Source: Pinus tabuliformis (taxonomy: Eukaryota > Streptophyta > Pinopsida > Pinales > Pinaceae). Taken from it: a stretch of 64,000 nt of DNA. Below the pieces are notes generated by a model that saw only the letters and a program-made list of their open reading frames with translations, had not been told where the DNA came from and searched no databases. A program made the position numbers and the translations under genes. The stretch is from positions 1,282,148,277 to 1,282,212,276 of the forward strand of contig CM062818.1 in assembly GCA_031772625.1 (NCBI GenBank), in the 5' to 3' direction. Positions 1 through 10,834 of the stretch are shown piece by piece (within the stretch, counting starts at the first letter, position 1; the number at the start of each line of letters is the position of its first letter).

Positions 1-321
1 AGTAGAATTAGCTTGTTAATTAGGGTTTACTAGGTTTTGCTTTACATTCCAGTCTTTTTCCTTTCTGCAGTTAGAATAGCTTCTGTAGAGTAATCTTTCT
101 TTCCTCTCATAACACATAGATCCTCTTCTGAAATCTATAGAAGTTGGCTTGAGCTCCTAGTGATCTCGCGCTGGCTGACCAAGTGATAGCCTACAGTGAG
201 AACTAGTACTTGTGCATGTAGCACCGACGCTTCCAAGTTTGTTACGAACTACCGGGTTGATAAAAGTAAAATTGGTAGCTCGGGAGTTGTAGCATTCTTA
301 CTGCAATACTGGCACCCACCA
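1..321 (+). repeat. 3' end of the 5' LTR of Gy-B
   Basis: This matches 28970-29290 (3' LTR of Gy-B) along its whole length and, less closely, the last 320 bp of both Gy-A LTRs. It ends in CA immediately before a tRNA-Asp-type primer site. A short ORF at 196-387 crosses the LTR boundary and is not a gene. Confidence 0.85.
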
Positions 322-338
322 CATTTTGGCGCCGTTGC
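322..338 (+). promoter_or_regulatory. Left half of the Gy-B primer-binding site
   Basis: TGGCGCCGTTGC is complementary to the 3' end of plant tRNA-Asp. The site stops after GTTGC, where the Gy-A LTR begins. The remainder (CAGGGAAGCG) lies at 18391-18400 on the far side of Gy-A. Confidence 0.85.
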
Positions 339-770
339 TGATGAGCCCCATAAATGGGTAATTATATGGGCTCATTTTGCCTCCTAACTTAGCTTAATCC
401 ACCATTCTCATTAGTTTATTGCATATTTTTTTATTATATTTATGCTAATAGAGTGAATTGGGTTGGTCATTACGCCATGGAGTCTAATGTGTATTTAATG
501 TAGTTTTTGGTCAATTTGGAGAGAAAGTCAAAGATTTAATGGACATGTGGCAGCAAATATTTGAAGAAGACAAGGGAGAGGATTTATAGGATGGTATCCC
601 CCTAATTTATGACTCCCCACTTCGAATTCTCCATCATGCAGCTCGGAGCACAAGTAGCCACATCAATGCACCAAAGAGACAACCGAGCAAGTGGAGGATA
701 ACTTCTGTTTATCTCAAGTTTTGGGAGCTAGGCCTCCCTGATTTTAAGGAAGTTATTGGGAGCTTTAGTT

Positions 771-781
771 GTATAAGTAGA
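771..781 (+). promoter_or_regulatory. TATA-like box in the Gy-A 5' LTR
   Basis: GTATAAGTAGAG lies about 430 bp into the LTR, and the flanking words TATAAGTAGAGAGGCC are kept at the same place in the other two complete LTRs (about 16717 and 27603). It is the likely core promoter for element transcription; no start site can be shown from sequence. Confidence 0.55.
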
Positions 782-1449
782 GAGGCCTAGGACCTCATTA
801 GGTTGCTGGAAGTTAGTCAAATTTTCAAATTTTTGTTGCAGCTTTGCTCTGCTCAACTCCAAGCATACTTTTGTTGACAGTTTCATGTAATCCTATTATT
901 ATTTTGATAATGAAGATGAGATCTTGTTTAAGCTAGCACTGAGTTACCTCAAAGGGTTGAAGCTCTTGGGTTAGGGCCCAATCCAAGCAGCCAAGATCCT
1001 CTTGTTTTGTATTTATATTCTTTGTTTTAGTTTATGAATTAGTTGTTGTTAGATAGATTTCTGTCTTAGTTAAGAATAGGTTGCTTTTGGTGATTTAAAA
1101 GGGTTGTTTCCATTTCAGTTTGTTGTAGCAAGTTGAACAGTGATAGGAAAAAGATACAAAAAGGCCATCAACAGAGCCTTGGCCTCCTTTCCTCCCTCTG
1201 GGACCATGAACTGAGGCCAAGACCCTCTTGCTGCCACAAAAAACACAAATTTTCCTTTCCCATAGGATTTCTAGTGTTTTAGTTTATTAGAAGGTTAATG
1301 CTTTGCTGTAGATCTATTTCACCATGCTCATTTCTATCTTTGCAATAAATTTCCTTCCATGATTTCTTTCCATGTAGCATTCTTCAACATTTACTTTCCT
1401 GGATCAGAATTTAGACCAGCTTGATGCAATTTTTTTTTTTTATATATAT

Positions 1450-2425
1450 GTTAGCGCTTGGAATTCACCTAGGCTGAGATAGACAAACTCTCAAGGCTAC
1501 ATCAAACCATTTCACCTCGTAGCTAGCCCTACGAGGTATGAGAAGGCTCTCTCGGGTCAGATTCGATAGATCTTTCAATATGATTAGGCTGACCAATTAA
1601 CAATAAAGATTTTAGGCTAGTAAATTGATAAGGGGGGTTGATTTAATGATTTTTGGGATTTTTGGTGGCAATTGGTGGAAGTGCAATTCAGGGTGCGGGG
1701 AATGAGCACAGTTTTTGCAGGGGGATCTTAGGGGCAAGGTAGGAGTGAGTGCTGATGCTTTAATCTGAGGTGGATGATCAGGAATGATAGAGGAGGAGCT
1801 AAAGAGGGCAAATAACCAATTTGAATCCTCTCTAGACAGTAGAAAACATAAATATTGAACAAACTAAAAAGCTGAGCATGTCAAAGCATGAATTCAAACT
1901 TTACCACTTCATCTGTCCAATTAGAAGCAAAAGAGAGATGTGGAATACATAAACAAAACTTACAAGAACATGTAGAGAACACACCATCAACACAACAATC
2001 CACAAGAATCCACAATGATGTCTGCAAAACCCTGGCCTTCCTTTTCCTTAAATTGCAGAGATAGATATACAATATACAATGAAAGCTTTCTTCCACAAGA
2101 GTCCAACCATGAAAATGAGAAAGAGAGAGCATAATATAGACCATCTAACTCCTTTCCCCACCTCTAGGGGTCGAGCTCAGCTTCCTAGGAGCAGTTTGAA
2201 CTAATTCTAAACTAAGCACTAGATAATAGGCAGTCCAACAACTTGCCTCTATTACTTAGCTAACTCATCCATGCATTAATTTTTCACTTTTTACATCATG
2301 GAAGCTTCTAGAAGGGTAAAGAGAGATAAAATCTATCAAAGTGCCATGAAAATATTACATTTATCCATCATCTACAAGTAAAAATGGTCAACCATAGTCA
2401 AAACAGTGTTTTTTGACAAAAAAGG
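1450..2425. other. Ins-C left flank, no gene seen
   Basis: AT-rich DNA downstream of the minus-strand ORF. It contains only short ORFs in unrelated frames. No polypurine tract, primer site or repeat of the opposite end was recognised. Confidence 0.5.
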
Positions 2426-3142
2426 TCAATTCTGGCAAAGCTGGCTCAGCTGATGGGAAACCACTAGCTGGATAAGACCATGATGGCATAGGCTTCGAAG
2501 TTGCTGTACTAGGGTCTGTCTCTGAAAGATAGAGACCATCCTCTGAGTGTCGTGAAATAAGTATGCTGAGATGTTCATCATCCTCACTCTGGTGAAGTGC
2601 ATTAGCATGCAGATATGACCAGGACCTACCCGTGAGAATCTCCCCTCGCATGTGAAGTAGTGCATAATGAGTCTCATGATATCTACATACTCTGCTCGGA
2701 GGAACTTGATAGGAAAGTTCCTTGTCAAGTTACGCACATGTGTAGGCCTGACATATGGCTCATAGTATACTAGGTCCAGCCACTTGCGCTTCGGCCACAC
2801 CTCACCCACATTGGGTATCCCGGTAGCCTCTGTGATAGCCTCTGGAGAAAACACAAAATTCACCCCTGCAAGGGTGACCTGCCTATCATGGAGATGTAGG
2901 ACAAACAACCGGGCCAACTCTCTGTGATGTTGAATGTGTGACAGCCTCTCGCAAAACTGATAACAAGCCATATGCTGAAAACAAGCCACTGCCAATGGGC
3001 AAGCCTGCAACTCTGTCAATGATGTGGGCTCTTCTCTCCTGTGGTGACCACCTTTGCCTCCCCTACGAGGCCTCCGCTGTGTCTCAATCTCAGAAGATGA
3101 TGATCGGTCATCACCTTGCTCATTAGTCTCAGTAGTTGACAT
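2426..3142 (-). CDS. Ins-C ORF: plant transposon ORF related to the gypsy aORF N-terminal domain
   Basis: 238 codons from ATG to stop. The first 40 residues are charged and low in complexity (Ser/Glu/Arg/Gly-rich). From about residue 75 there is a globular region with the landmarks VTLAGVNFVFSPEAI, TGIP, TCEGRFS and HHGLIQLVV. The same landmarks occur in the same order in the aORF of Gy-A (VTLRGLSMEITP, TNLP, SCEGRYS, HHGLIKLLV), so the two are homologous although found in different elements. This type of sequence resembles the plant 'putative transposon protein' and Athila ORF-1 families; that assignment is from memory and needs an HMM search. No catalytic motif is visible and the function is unknown. 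The ATG was chosen as the longest start; TATA at 4683-4690 lies about 1.5 kb upstream. Confidence 0.65.
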   Translation of the reverse strand: MSTTETNEQGDDRSSSSEIETQRRPRRGGKGGHHRREEPTSLTELQACPLAVACFQHMACYQFCERLSHIQHHRELARLFVLHLHDRQVTLAGVNFVFSPEAITEATGIPNVGEVWPKRKWLDLVYYEPYVRPTHVRNLTRNFPIKFLRAEYVDIMRLIMHYFTCEGRFSRVGPGHICMLMHFTRVRMMNISAYLFHDTQRMVSIFQRQTLVQQLRSLCHHGLIQLVVSHQLSQLCQN

Positions 3143-4438
3143 GGTATTATTGAGCAGGGTGGAATAAACAAGTCAAAATGACCGCTGCCCTGCCTGCAAA
3201 ATGCTGTGAAGTATGCTGTTTTCAAGGGGAAACATCATGAGGGACGTGTTAGGGGAGGGAATTTACATATAGGAAAGGGAAAAATATATATAAGTAGGGA
3301 ATTTTGAAGGAAAACATCACATAATGCTAAACATGTCATTCCATCTCTCACCATTTGCAAATCAATACTTTATTTAGGGAAACTGTGTTTTTTAAGCACC
3401 AAGGGAAAGGACAATGAAAATCTTCATCATGGAGGGAATGATGTCATGTGAGTTAGGGAGATGAGGGGATATAGGGAATTGGGGTTAGGGAAACAATGAA
3501 ACCTTTTTAATAATCACTGCCAATCAATTTTCATAACAGCAGTTCATTTAAACAGGGGTAGTTTCATTTTTGCATTTGTCATTGGGAATTAGGGTTTCAC
3601 TGTATGCTTTGACATTGGGGATGGAAATTCAATTGCATAAGGAGCTTTGTATGAAGGGAAATGCAATTTGAATTAGGTTTTCATATGGGGAATATATAGG
3701 GAAAAACAGAGTCTTAAGGATGGGGAAGAATACCATGTTAATGCAAAACCCTAATCACAACAAAACTGATCTTTTTTGATAGCTATACAGCTGTACATTT
3801 AATGGATTTTTGTCATGACTTTAACGTAGCTTGCAACCTTTGACATATACACAGCAAGATGACATTTTTCTTTATTTTTTATAAGGCTATGCAAATGGCA
3901 TTTTCACTGTTTTTACAATTCTTGTGTGCATGCCTTGTCATCACTTTCTTTTTGTTTTTTACAATGTTTTCTTTTTCATTTCTTTGCTGTGCATTTCATA
4001 TATTTGCTGTATGTCATAATGGTGCTTAGGGTTTTAGCATGATTCATGGAGGAACTAGGGTTTGAATAGGTTTAGAAGGGATTAGGGTTTCATAGGATTT
4101 GGGGGTAGGGTTTGTATGGTTAATTTGCAAATATGATTAATGAATATGACATTTTAACACTTGTGATTTAACATGGGAAAATAATGGAAGGGAATAAAGG
4201 AAAAATCACCTTGAAAAACGAACAAACTATCAAAGCATATGCTTGCAAAACAACCATCATTTAACCTATTTTTCATTGTTTTCTTGCATGACAAAACATG
4301 ACCATAAATCTCCTTTGAAACCATGACACACTCATAAACTTGATAAAGGAGGCATACCTTGGAAAAAACCCGAGCAAATTTGGAGAAATTTGGAGTTTGG
4401 ATGAATTTTGGTGAGTTTTCTATGCAGGCGGACCAAAT
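3143..4438. other. Ins-C leader region, no gene seen
   Basis: AT-rich DNA upstream of the minus-strand ORF, with many GGGAA/AGGG and 'agggttt' words on the plus strand. A minus-strand ORF at 4154-4579 owes its length to the CpG-rich repeat and has no recognisable domain. Confidence 0.5.
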
Positions 4439-4572
4439 GGTCGCGCACCACCCTGGAATGGTCGCGCACCACTGGAATGGTCGCGCCTGTGTAAATTTAC
4501 ACAGGGAAATGCTCGTGGAATGGTCGTGCACCACCCAGGTGGTCGCGCACACCTGTGGAATGGTCGCGCACC
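4439..4572. repeat. CpG-rich GGTCGCGCACC repeats around a 20-bp palindrome
   Basis: Six copies of GGTCGYGCACC (one variant GGTCGCGCCTG) start at 4439, 4460, 4479, 4522, 4541 and 4562. Between the third and fourth lies the perfect palindrome CCTGTGTAAATTTACACAGG at 4486-4505. The spacings 21, 19, 43, 19 and 21 are symmetric about the palindrome. The block is GC- and CpG-rich inside AT-rich DNA. Confidence 0.85.
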
Positions 4573-4682
4573 TTCCCAAACGCTGGATTTGCAGAAAATT
4601 GCCACGAAATCACCTTCTTTGCCTCTAGCACGAAATTTTCACTTTCAATTGCACAATAAGAGTGACTAAAGAGGGAAATTAG

Positions 4683-4690
4683 CTTTTATA
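4683..4690 (-). promoter_or_regulatory. Minus-strand TATA box of Ins-C
   Basis: On the minus strand this reads CCTATAAAAGC, a good plant TATA box. It points at the CpG-rich repeat block and then the 238-codon ORF, so both would lie within the transcript. Confidence 0.5.
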
Positions 4691-6328
4691 GGGTCATTTT
4701 TAAAAAAAAATTAACTTTAGAACCCACTTTCTAATGTTTTCAACTTGCTTTTCTTTTTAACACTGTTTAGAGTCTTTTTGTCCTGAAATGAGCTCTTTTG
4801 ATGCGTTTGACTCCGTTCTTTTTGCAGGTTGACCGCCTGATGGACTGTAGTGAAGGAACCAGGGTTGTTGCCGGCACTTTTACAAATTTTTGAAATTTTC
4901 TTTATTTTTACAAATTCCTCATGGCCTTGGACTTAAAAACAGGGTTTTTTAAATCCAAGGCATAAAGTGAGCTGTAGCTGAAGAAAATGATAATGAAACA
5001 TATGTACAAAATTCCTTCCGGCTTGCTGGTCACTTACTGACCATGACTCATTACCTTGAAATGATTTTGACTCGAAACCCTAGACCTAAGACCATGGGAT
5101 CTCAAGACAAAAAATAAGAACAAGCATGACTCAATTACATTGTTGTATGACCTGATCCAGCAAAGCCAAGAAGGGAACAAAGACCAGCTACTCCATTCAG
5201 TGTTATGGCATGCCTAATGAGATGCAAAATTGACACTGAATGAGACACCTAACTATGCATATGCAAAGAGCTATTGATCACTGATGGAGGGCTCAAGACC
5301 GACACTAACAATATATATAGCTAGTTTCCTTGCTTGCTTAATCTCATGATGTGAGTTTCAGTTCTCTTGCAGCAATCCTCTTCTCACAATAAGTCAGCCA
5401 ATCAACCATCACCATTTCTCTTTGATCTATGTCCCACAGGTCACCCAAAGTCCCTCACAAATCTGCCTTAGTTTTCTGCACTTTTCTCATAAACTTTCCT
5501 TTCTTTCCTTGAACAAGTCCAACCATCTTTCTCTTCCCTGATCCTTTTTTATGAACCCTAGACACCTTAACACATCACCCTAGCCTTCAGCTACCCTTTC
5601 CACCTACTTTCCCACCTTCAAAACCTCCAAAACTACTCTCGGCATCCTCCTGTAGACCTCTTGTAGATCCCTTGCAGCCTCCTATAGATTTTCCTATAGG
5701 TGTCTTTTTGAAGTCCGATTGCAGGAAAAGCCTCCAGAAGGCCACCTAGGACCTCCTAGGACCCATCCACACCTTCCTACACCTCTGCAAACTCCAAAGT
5801 CGTCCTCCATCACCACCTAATCACTGTCATAGTCACAAACAAATAAATTACATGCATGACAATTTCACCTAAAAATACATAAAAATCCAAAAAGATGTTT
5901 TTTTCTCATTTCCTTCTAGAAATAGCTTGAGTAGATGTTGTTTACTTCCTAGGTTAAGTAATGGCATTCATTTCATGGTTTTTATCTCTCTTTCTACAAA
6001 AGTAGGATTAGTTGGTTAATTAGGGTTTGCTAGGTTTACCTTACATTTCAGTCTTCTTCTCCTTTCTGCAAGTAGAGTAGCCTCTGTAGAGTAAGCTTTC
6101 CTTTCTTTCATCACATATAGAGCTTCTTCTGGAATCCATAGAAGTTGGCTTGAGCTCCTAGTGATCTTGCGCCAGCTGACCAAGTGACAGCCTGTAGTAA
6201 GAACTAGTACTTGTGCATACAACACCATCGCTTCCAAGTTTGTTACGAACTACCGGGTTGATAAAAGTAAAGTAGGAAGCCCAGGAGTTGCAGCATTATT
6301 GCTACAATACTGGTGCTCACCATCTTTT

Positions 6329-6346
6329 TGGCGCTGTTTCCAGGGA
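6329..6346 (+). promoter_or_regulatory. Gy-A primer-binding site
   Basis: TGGCGCTGTTTCCAGGGA follows the LTR end after a short spacer. It is a slightly diverged match to the tRNA-Asp-type site seen in Gy-B. Confidence 0.75.
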
Positions 6347-6869
6347 AGCGTCAGAGTATTTTGTGATTACTTCTTTCTTCTATTTTGTATCGCAACATTC
6401 TGCTATGTAGTTTATTTTAGCAAAAGTAGAATAGTTGTTTCTTTCAGTTTTTGCATTTCCTTGCTTTCCTTTTCAATTCTGCAATTTTCAATTCAGCAAA
6501 AGTAGATTAGTCATTTCCTTGCTTTCAGTTCTGCATTTCATTTTCTTTTCTCTTCAGTTCTGCAACTTCACTTCAGCAAGTTCATTTCAGTTAGTTGCAA
6601 TTTGTTTTGTTCAATCAATTTCAGTTTTGCAGGTACTATCAGTGTAGGAAAAATGAAACAAAAACCAACCAAAAATATTTATTTTCATGCCTCGTAGGAA
6701 CATATATAATTCAGGAAAATTCTTGCCCAACACCCCCACCACATCACAGATCCACCCTTCTCTCTTCTTCGGTGGCAGTGAATAGGAAGAACCTTTAGGT
6801 GAACAACTAGAGATATTTGAAGAACCTATAGGGGAAGAAGAAGAAGAAGAAAACATCCCTCCTGAGACA
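6347..6869 (+). other. Gy-A untranslated leader, T-rich and internally repetitive
   Basis: Between the primer site and gag. Words such as TTTCAGTTCTGCA, TTCCTTGCTTTC and CAGCAAAAGTAGA recur several times at 6420-6640, so the leader grew by short tandem duplications. A purine-rich run (GAAGAAGAAGAAG) precedes the gag start. The small ORFs here are products of the repeats. Confidence 0.6.
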
Positions 6870-8110
6870 ATGGCTGAAAACATAAATGCTAGGGGGAATG
6901 GAGAAAGAGTAAAGGGTACCTTTCCCATCCGGGAGACCAATGGGGACACTAAAATGAAGAACATAAGCCCTTCAGCCCTACCTCACTTCCATGGATTGAC
7001 TACAGAAGATCCTGACACCTTTTTGTTTGAGTTTGTTGTTATCTGTCGAACCTATGACTATGCAAAAGATGAGCAAAAGTTGAAACTATTTCCTTCTACT
7101 CTCAAGGATGCAGCATTGCGCTGGTTCATGGGGTTGCCTGGCAATAGCATCAAAACTTGGGATCAGATGCAACAGGCCTTTAATAACAAATATCGAGACT
7201 ATTGTAGGTCAAAAGACACCAAGGAAGAAATCTTTTGAATGACCATGGGAAGTGATGAATCTTTGGAAGATTATGAAGAGAGGTTCCAGCTTAGTTATAA
7301 AAGGGCCAGGTGCACACTTGACCCCGAATCTCTGAAGTTGGTCCTGCTCAGGGGAATTCTGAAAGACCTTCTAGACACCCTCCATCTACTGGCTAGAGGA
7401 GACATCTACCAACTACCTTATGAAGACATAAAGACTGTTTTTAGAAACCATTCTAGGGCAGCCAGAAAGAGAGGTAGGGGGAGTCAACCCATAGCCAGTA
7501 CCTCCTCATCCAATTCATCCCTCAAAGGTGAACTTGGAAACATGCTGGAAGACTTCAAGATTGAGATGTTGCAAACTCTTGCCATGCAAATGGATACCTT
7601 GCATATCAAAAAGAAACAAGAGGAAGCAGAGAGGGCTTTGGCCATTTTCTATCCTAGGTGCACCAGAAGGCATCCTAGGAACGAGTGTCCATTAAACTCT
7701 ATATAGGTTTGTTCAGTCTATGAAGAAGATCATTCTACAGATAAGTTCCCTTCCTTTCCCGGACTTAAAGTTGTATACCAGGGGGCCGAAGGAGCCACTG
7801 AACCACTCTATTTCATGAACCAAAGGACACCGCATGGACCTAGACCATACCAGCAGGGGATGCAAGGGACATCTCAGGCATACTACAACCCCAACCAAAG
7901 CACTTCCATACCATCTTGGGGCCCTCCTGTTCATCCTTCCTGGTACACACCTCCTCCTTGGTCTTATCCATCTCAATATCATGCCCAACCAGCTGCTCAT
8001 GCATTTTAATCCTATGCTTAGCCACAACCTCGATGGAATGCATCTCATCAGGGGTGGAGGCCCTAGTACAACTCTCCTCCCATTCTTTTGCCTCCACCAG
8101 CTGCTCAACC
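6870..8110 (+). CDS. gag: Gy-A gag region (fossil)
   Basis: Ty3/gypsy Gag, the structural protein of the virus-like particle. It begins MAENINARGNGERV. Landmarks of the Retrotrans_gag domain follow: PHFHGLTTEDPDTFLFEF, then LKDAALRWFMGLP, then SLEDYEERFQLSYKRA. Toward the C-terminus come a serine-rich linker, a basic and glutamate-rich helix, Cys/His motifs of zinc-knuckle type (CTRRHPRNEC and a second one downstream) and a Pro/Gln/His-rich tail to about 8110. The counterpart in Gy-B lies at 18847-20090 with the same order. The region is broken and is treated as a fossil. Confidence 0.85.
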
Positions 8111-8231
8111 ACAACCATTTCCTCCTAATCCACTAAGGCAACCCTAAATGCCTACCCAACTGAACCCGAACCCAAACAACAGATAGGCCCAACAAGTACA
8201 TAGTGGGGAACCATCATGCCCAACTTATGCT

Positions 8232-8897
8232 GTGGAGATTCAGGAGATTAACCTACGATCTGGGAAGGTTCTCCCAGATAGCCAGCCTCCCCCTCAAGAG
8301 GTTGAGGAAGATAAAGAGGAAAGTGAACCGAAAGCAATTCCACCCTTTCCTGAGAGATTATCCAGGAAAACACAGCCCACCCCAGAAGAAACTGAACTTC
8401 TGGGAGAATTGAAATAGTTATGTGTAAAGATACCACTTCTCCAAGCCATAAAGGATGTGCCTATATACAATAAGATGATCAAAGAGAAGTGCTTTAGGCA
8501 TCCAGGCAGGCGCAAGAGAGATGCCCCAACCATCAATGTCATAGGACAACTGTCCGACCTGATGTTGGGGCAGGTAATCTATCCAAAATATCTAGACCCT
8601 AGAAGCCCAGTAGTTGATGTCCACATCAATGGCACCATGATCCCACATACCTTGATTGATCTAGGAGCTTCCATTAATGTGATGACAAAGGATACCATAC
8701 TGAAACTCAACCTCCAGGGCTCCTTGAGGAAGACCATGACAGTACTGCAGCTAGCAGACCACTCCACCGTGACCCCTGAAGGGATTGTGGAGGATGTGAT
8801 GGTCTCCATTGATTCTTGGGAGTACCCTATTGATTTCTTAGTTCTCCAACTGAAGGCAAAGATCATTGGGTTTTCTCTCATCCTGGGAAGACCCTAG
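8232..8897 (+). CDS. Gy-A aspartic protease region (fossil)
   Basis: Pepsin-like retroviral protease between gag and RT. Seen: a linker (about 8232-8417), a short helical stretch, then VVDVHINGTMIPHTLIDLGA with the active-site triad as Asp-Leu-Gly, the form common in plant gypsy elements, followed by INVMTKDTILKL, and later FSLILGRP, which matches the ILGRPFL-type flap-to-end motif. The expected role is to cleave the Gag-Pol polyprotein. Fossil. Confidence 0.8.
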
Positions 8898-9067
8898 TTG
8901 GCCATTGCCGATGCTTACATCAGTTGTCTGGCTAGGAACATGACCATCAAGAATGGGCATATGTCCAAGCAGCTAATCCTATACCCTCCTGCCCAACCCT
9001 TGCTAGAACATGATCGACCTCTCTAATTAGAGGAGGAGGATGAGGATGAAATCTATTCTGCACCACT

Positions 9068-10795
9068 GTGTGCAGTAGAAACTGTCATGGAAGGGAACCG
9101 CAAAATGAGGATGATATCATTGAAAATTTAATTCAGAATCCACCCCCCAGTATTTTTCCATTAGAAGATCTAGTGAAAGAAACCCAAGACAATCCCTTAA
9201 TTGATCTCTGTGTGGTTGACCCGACCTCTCTCCGTGTTAAGAATATAGAGTTCGGCCCAGAAAGAACCTTGAAAATCAACTCATCCCTATCCACTTCCCA
9301 GAAGAAGGAACTGTGCAGCTTATTGAGAAAAAATTTAGATGCCTTTGCTTGGAATTATAAGGAGATGAAGGGAGTGCGCCCTTCAGTATGTACTCATCAT
9401 ATATACATTAAGGAAGATTGCAACCCAGTCAAGTAGCCTCAAAGGAGGATGAATCCAGCCCTTAAAGACATTGTTAAGGAAGAATTGCAAAAATTACTTG
9501 ATGCAAGATTCATCTACCCCATCTCTGACAGTGAATGGGTCTCTCCTTTGGTGCTAGTGCCAAAGAAAAATGGTAAGTAGAGAATCTGTGTTGATTATCA
9601 GGAATTGAACAAGGCCACTAAAAAGGACCATTTTCCTTTGCCTTTCATAGATCAAGTGTTAGATGGTCTGGCAAGGAAAAGGTTTTTCTCCTTCCTAGAT
9701 GGGTTTAGCAGGTACAATCAGATTCAAATCAGCCTAGAAGACCAAGATAAGACCACTTTCACTTGCCCTTGGGGTACCTTTGCATATCGGGTCCTTCCTT
9801 TTGGTTTTTGAAATGCTCCAGCCACTTTCCAAAGAGCAGTATTGAGTATATTTTCTGAACTGGTTCATGATGCAGTGGAAATATATATGGATGATTTTAC
9901 TCCTTATGGTTCTAACTTTCAAGAAGCTTTATCTAACCTAAGAAAAGTTTTGGACAAGTGTATTAAAATGAACCTATCCCTCAGTTCGGAAAAATGTGAA
10001 TTTTTTATGACTGAAGGGACCGTGCTAGGTCATGCAATATCTCAACAAAGATTGTAGGTGGACCCCAACAAAGTTGCCATCATCCAAAGGGTCCCACCTC
10101 CTCAAAAGGTGAGAGATGTACGAAGTTTCCTAGGCTTAGTAGGATATTACAGAAGATTCATTAAAGATTTTAGTAAGTTAGCCTCTCCGTTGTTTGGTCT
10201 TTTGGGAAAAGATGTCAAGTTCATATGGACTGAAAATTGTCAAGAAGCCCTAGATACCTTGAAAGGAAAACTTGTGACTAACCCAATTTTGAGAGGCCCA
10301 AACTAAGCCCTACCTTTCCACATTCACACAGATCCCTTAAACAAAGAAATAGGAGCAGCCTTGGGACAAATTGATGAAAGGTTACCTTATGCCATATACT
10401 TTATAAGTAAAAATTTGTCAAAGGCAGAGTTAAACAATACGGTAACCTAGAAGGAACTCCTAGCTGTAGTGCATTCCTTAAATAAATTTAGACATTACAT
10501 CACAGGCTATCAAACCTTTGTACACACTGATCATGTTGCAATTAGGTATTAAATGAATAAACCAGATGTAAATGCTCACATCATTAGATGGTTGCTTTTA
10601 CTAGAGCAGTTTGATTTAACCATTGTTGATAAGCCTGGTAAAGAAAATGTTGTTGCTAACTTTTTTTCTAGAGTAAGTTTTCCTGTAGGTGAAGAAGGAA
10701 TGGTGGATGATCAAATGCCAGATGAACACCTATTTTCTATCTCAGTACTCTCTCCATGGTTTGTTGATATAGAAAAATACTTGGTTTCAGCATAA
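9068..10795 (+). CDS. pol: Gy-A reverse transcriptase and RNase H region (fossil)
   Basis: The Ty3/gypsy order is visible. The connection segment [18 protein letters not shown] is followed by [13 protein letters not shown], then [29 protein letters not shown] and [17 protein letters not shown], with the catalytic box YMDDF at about 9887-9901. RNase H landmarks follow: [12 protein letters not shown], the TDP/TDA-type start, [25 protein letters not shown] and HTDHVAIRY, ending with [18 protein letters not shown]. Family role: copies element RNA into DNA and removes the RNA strand. The equivalent in Gy-B is 20097-21600. Broken; fossil. Confidence 0.88.
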
Positions 10796-10834
10796 TTCCC
10801 ACCACACCTATCCTCAAAAGAGAAGAGCAAGATC

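Larger units (their letters stand above)
1449..5310 (-). mobile_element. Ins-C: 3.9 kb insertion in the Gy-A 5' LTR, unclassified
   Basis: Comparison with the uninterrupted LTR at 16288-18386 gives the boundaries. The insert begins TGTTAG and ends CTAACA, a 6-bp terminal inverted repeat with TG..CA ends. It is flanked by ATATA on both sides; the target is an AT run, so the exact duplication length (5-7 bp) is uncertain. Its only substantial ORF and a TATA box point to minus-strand transcription. I could not find a pair of long terminal repeats inside it. The ORF is related to the aORF of the surrounding gypsy family, so a non-autonomous LTR derivative is the best guess; a DNA transposon carrying that ORF is the alternative. 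Confidence 0.75.
339..6322 (+). repeat. 5' LTR of Gy-A, interrupted by Ins-C
   Basis: It starts TGATGAGCCCC and ends GCTCACCA. It consists of 339-1448 and 5311-6322, which match 16288-18386 in order. The second part carries CTCCTGTAG-type motifs at 5646-5700. Small ORFs such as 6016-6237 (minus) recur in every LTR copy and are not genes. Confidence 0.9.

Noticed and set aside
4154-4605. Overlapping plus- and minus-strand ORFs with repeated WCATI or ARPF peptides
   Set aside because: They are translations of the CpG-rich DNA repeat in different frames; no domain and no reason to prefer one frame.
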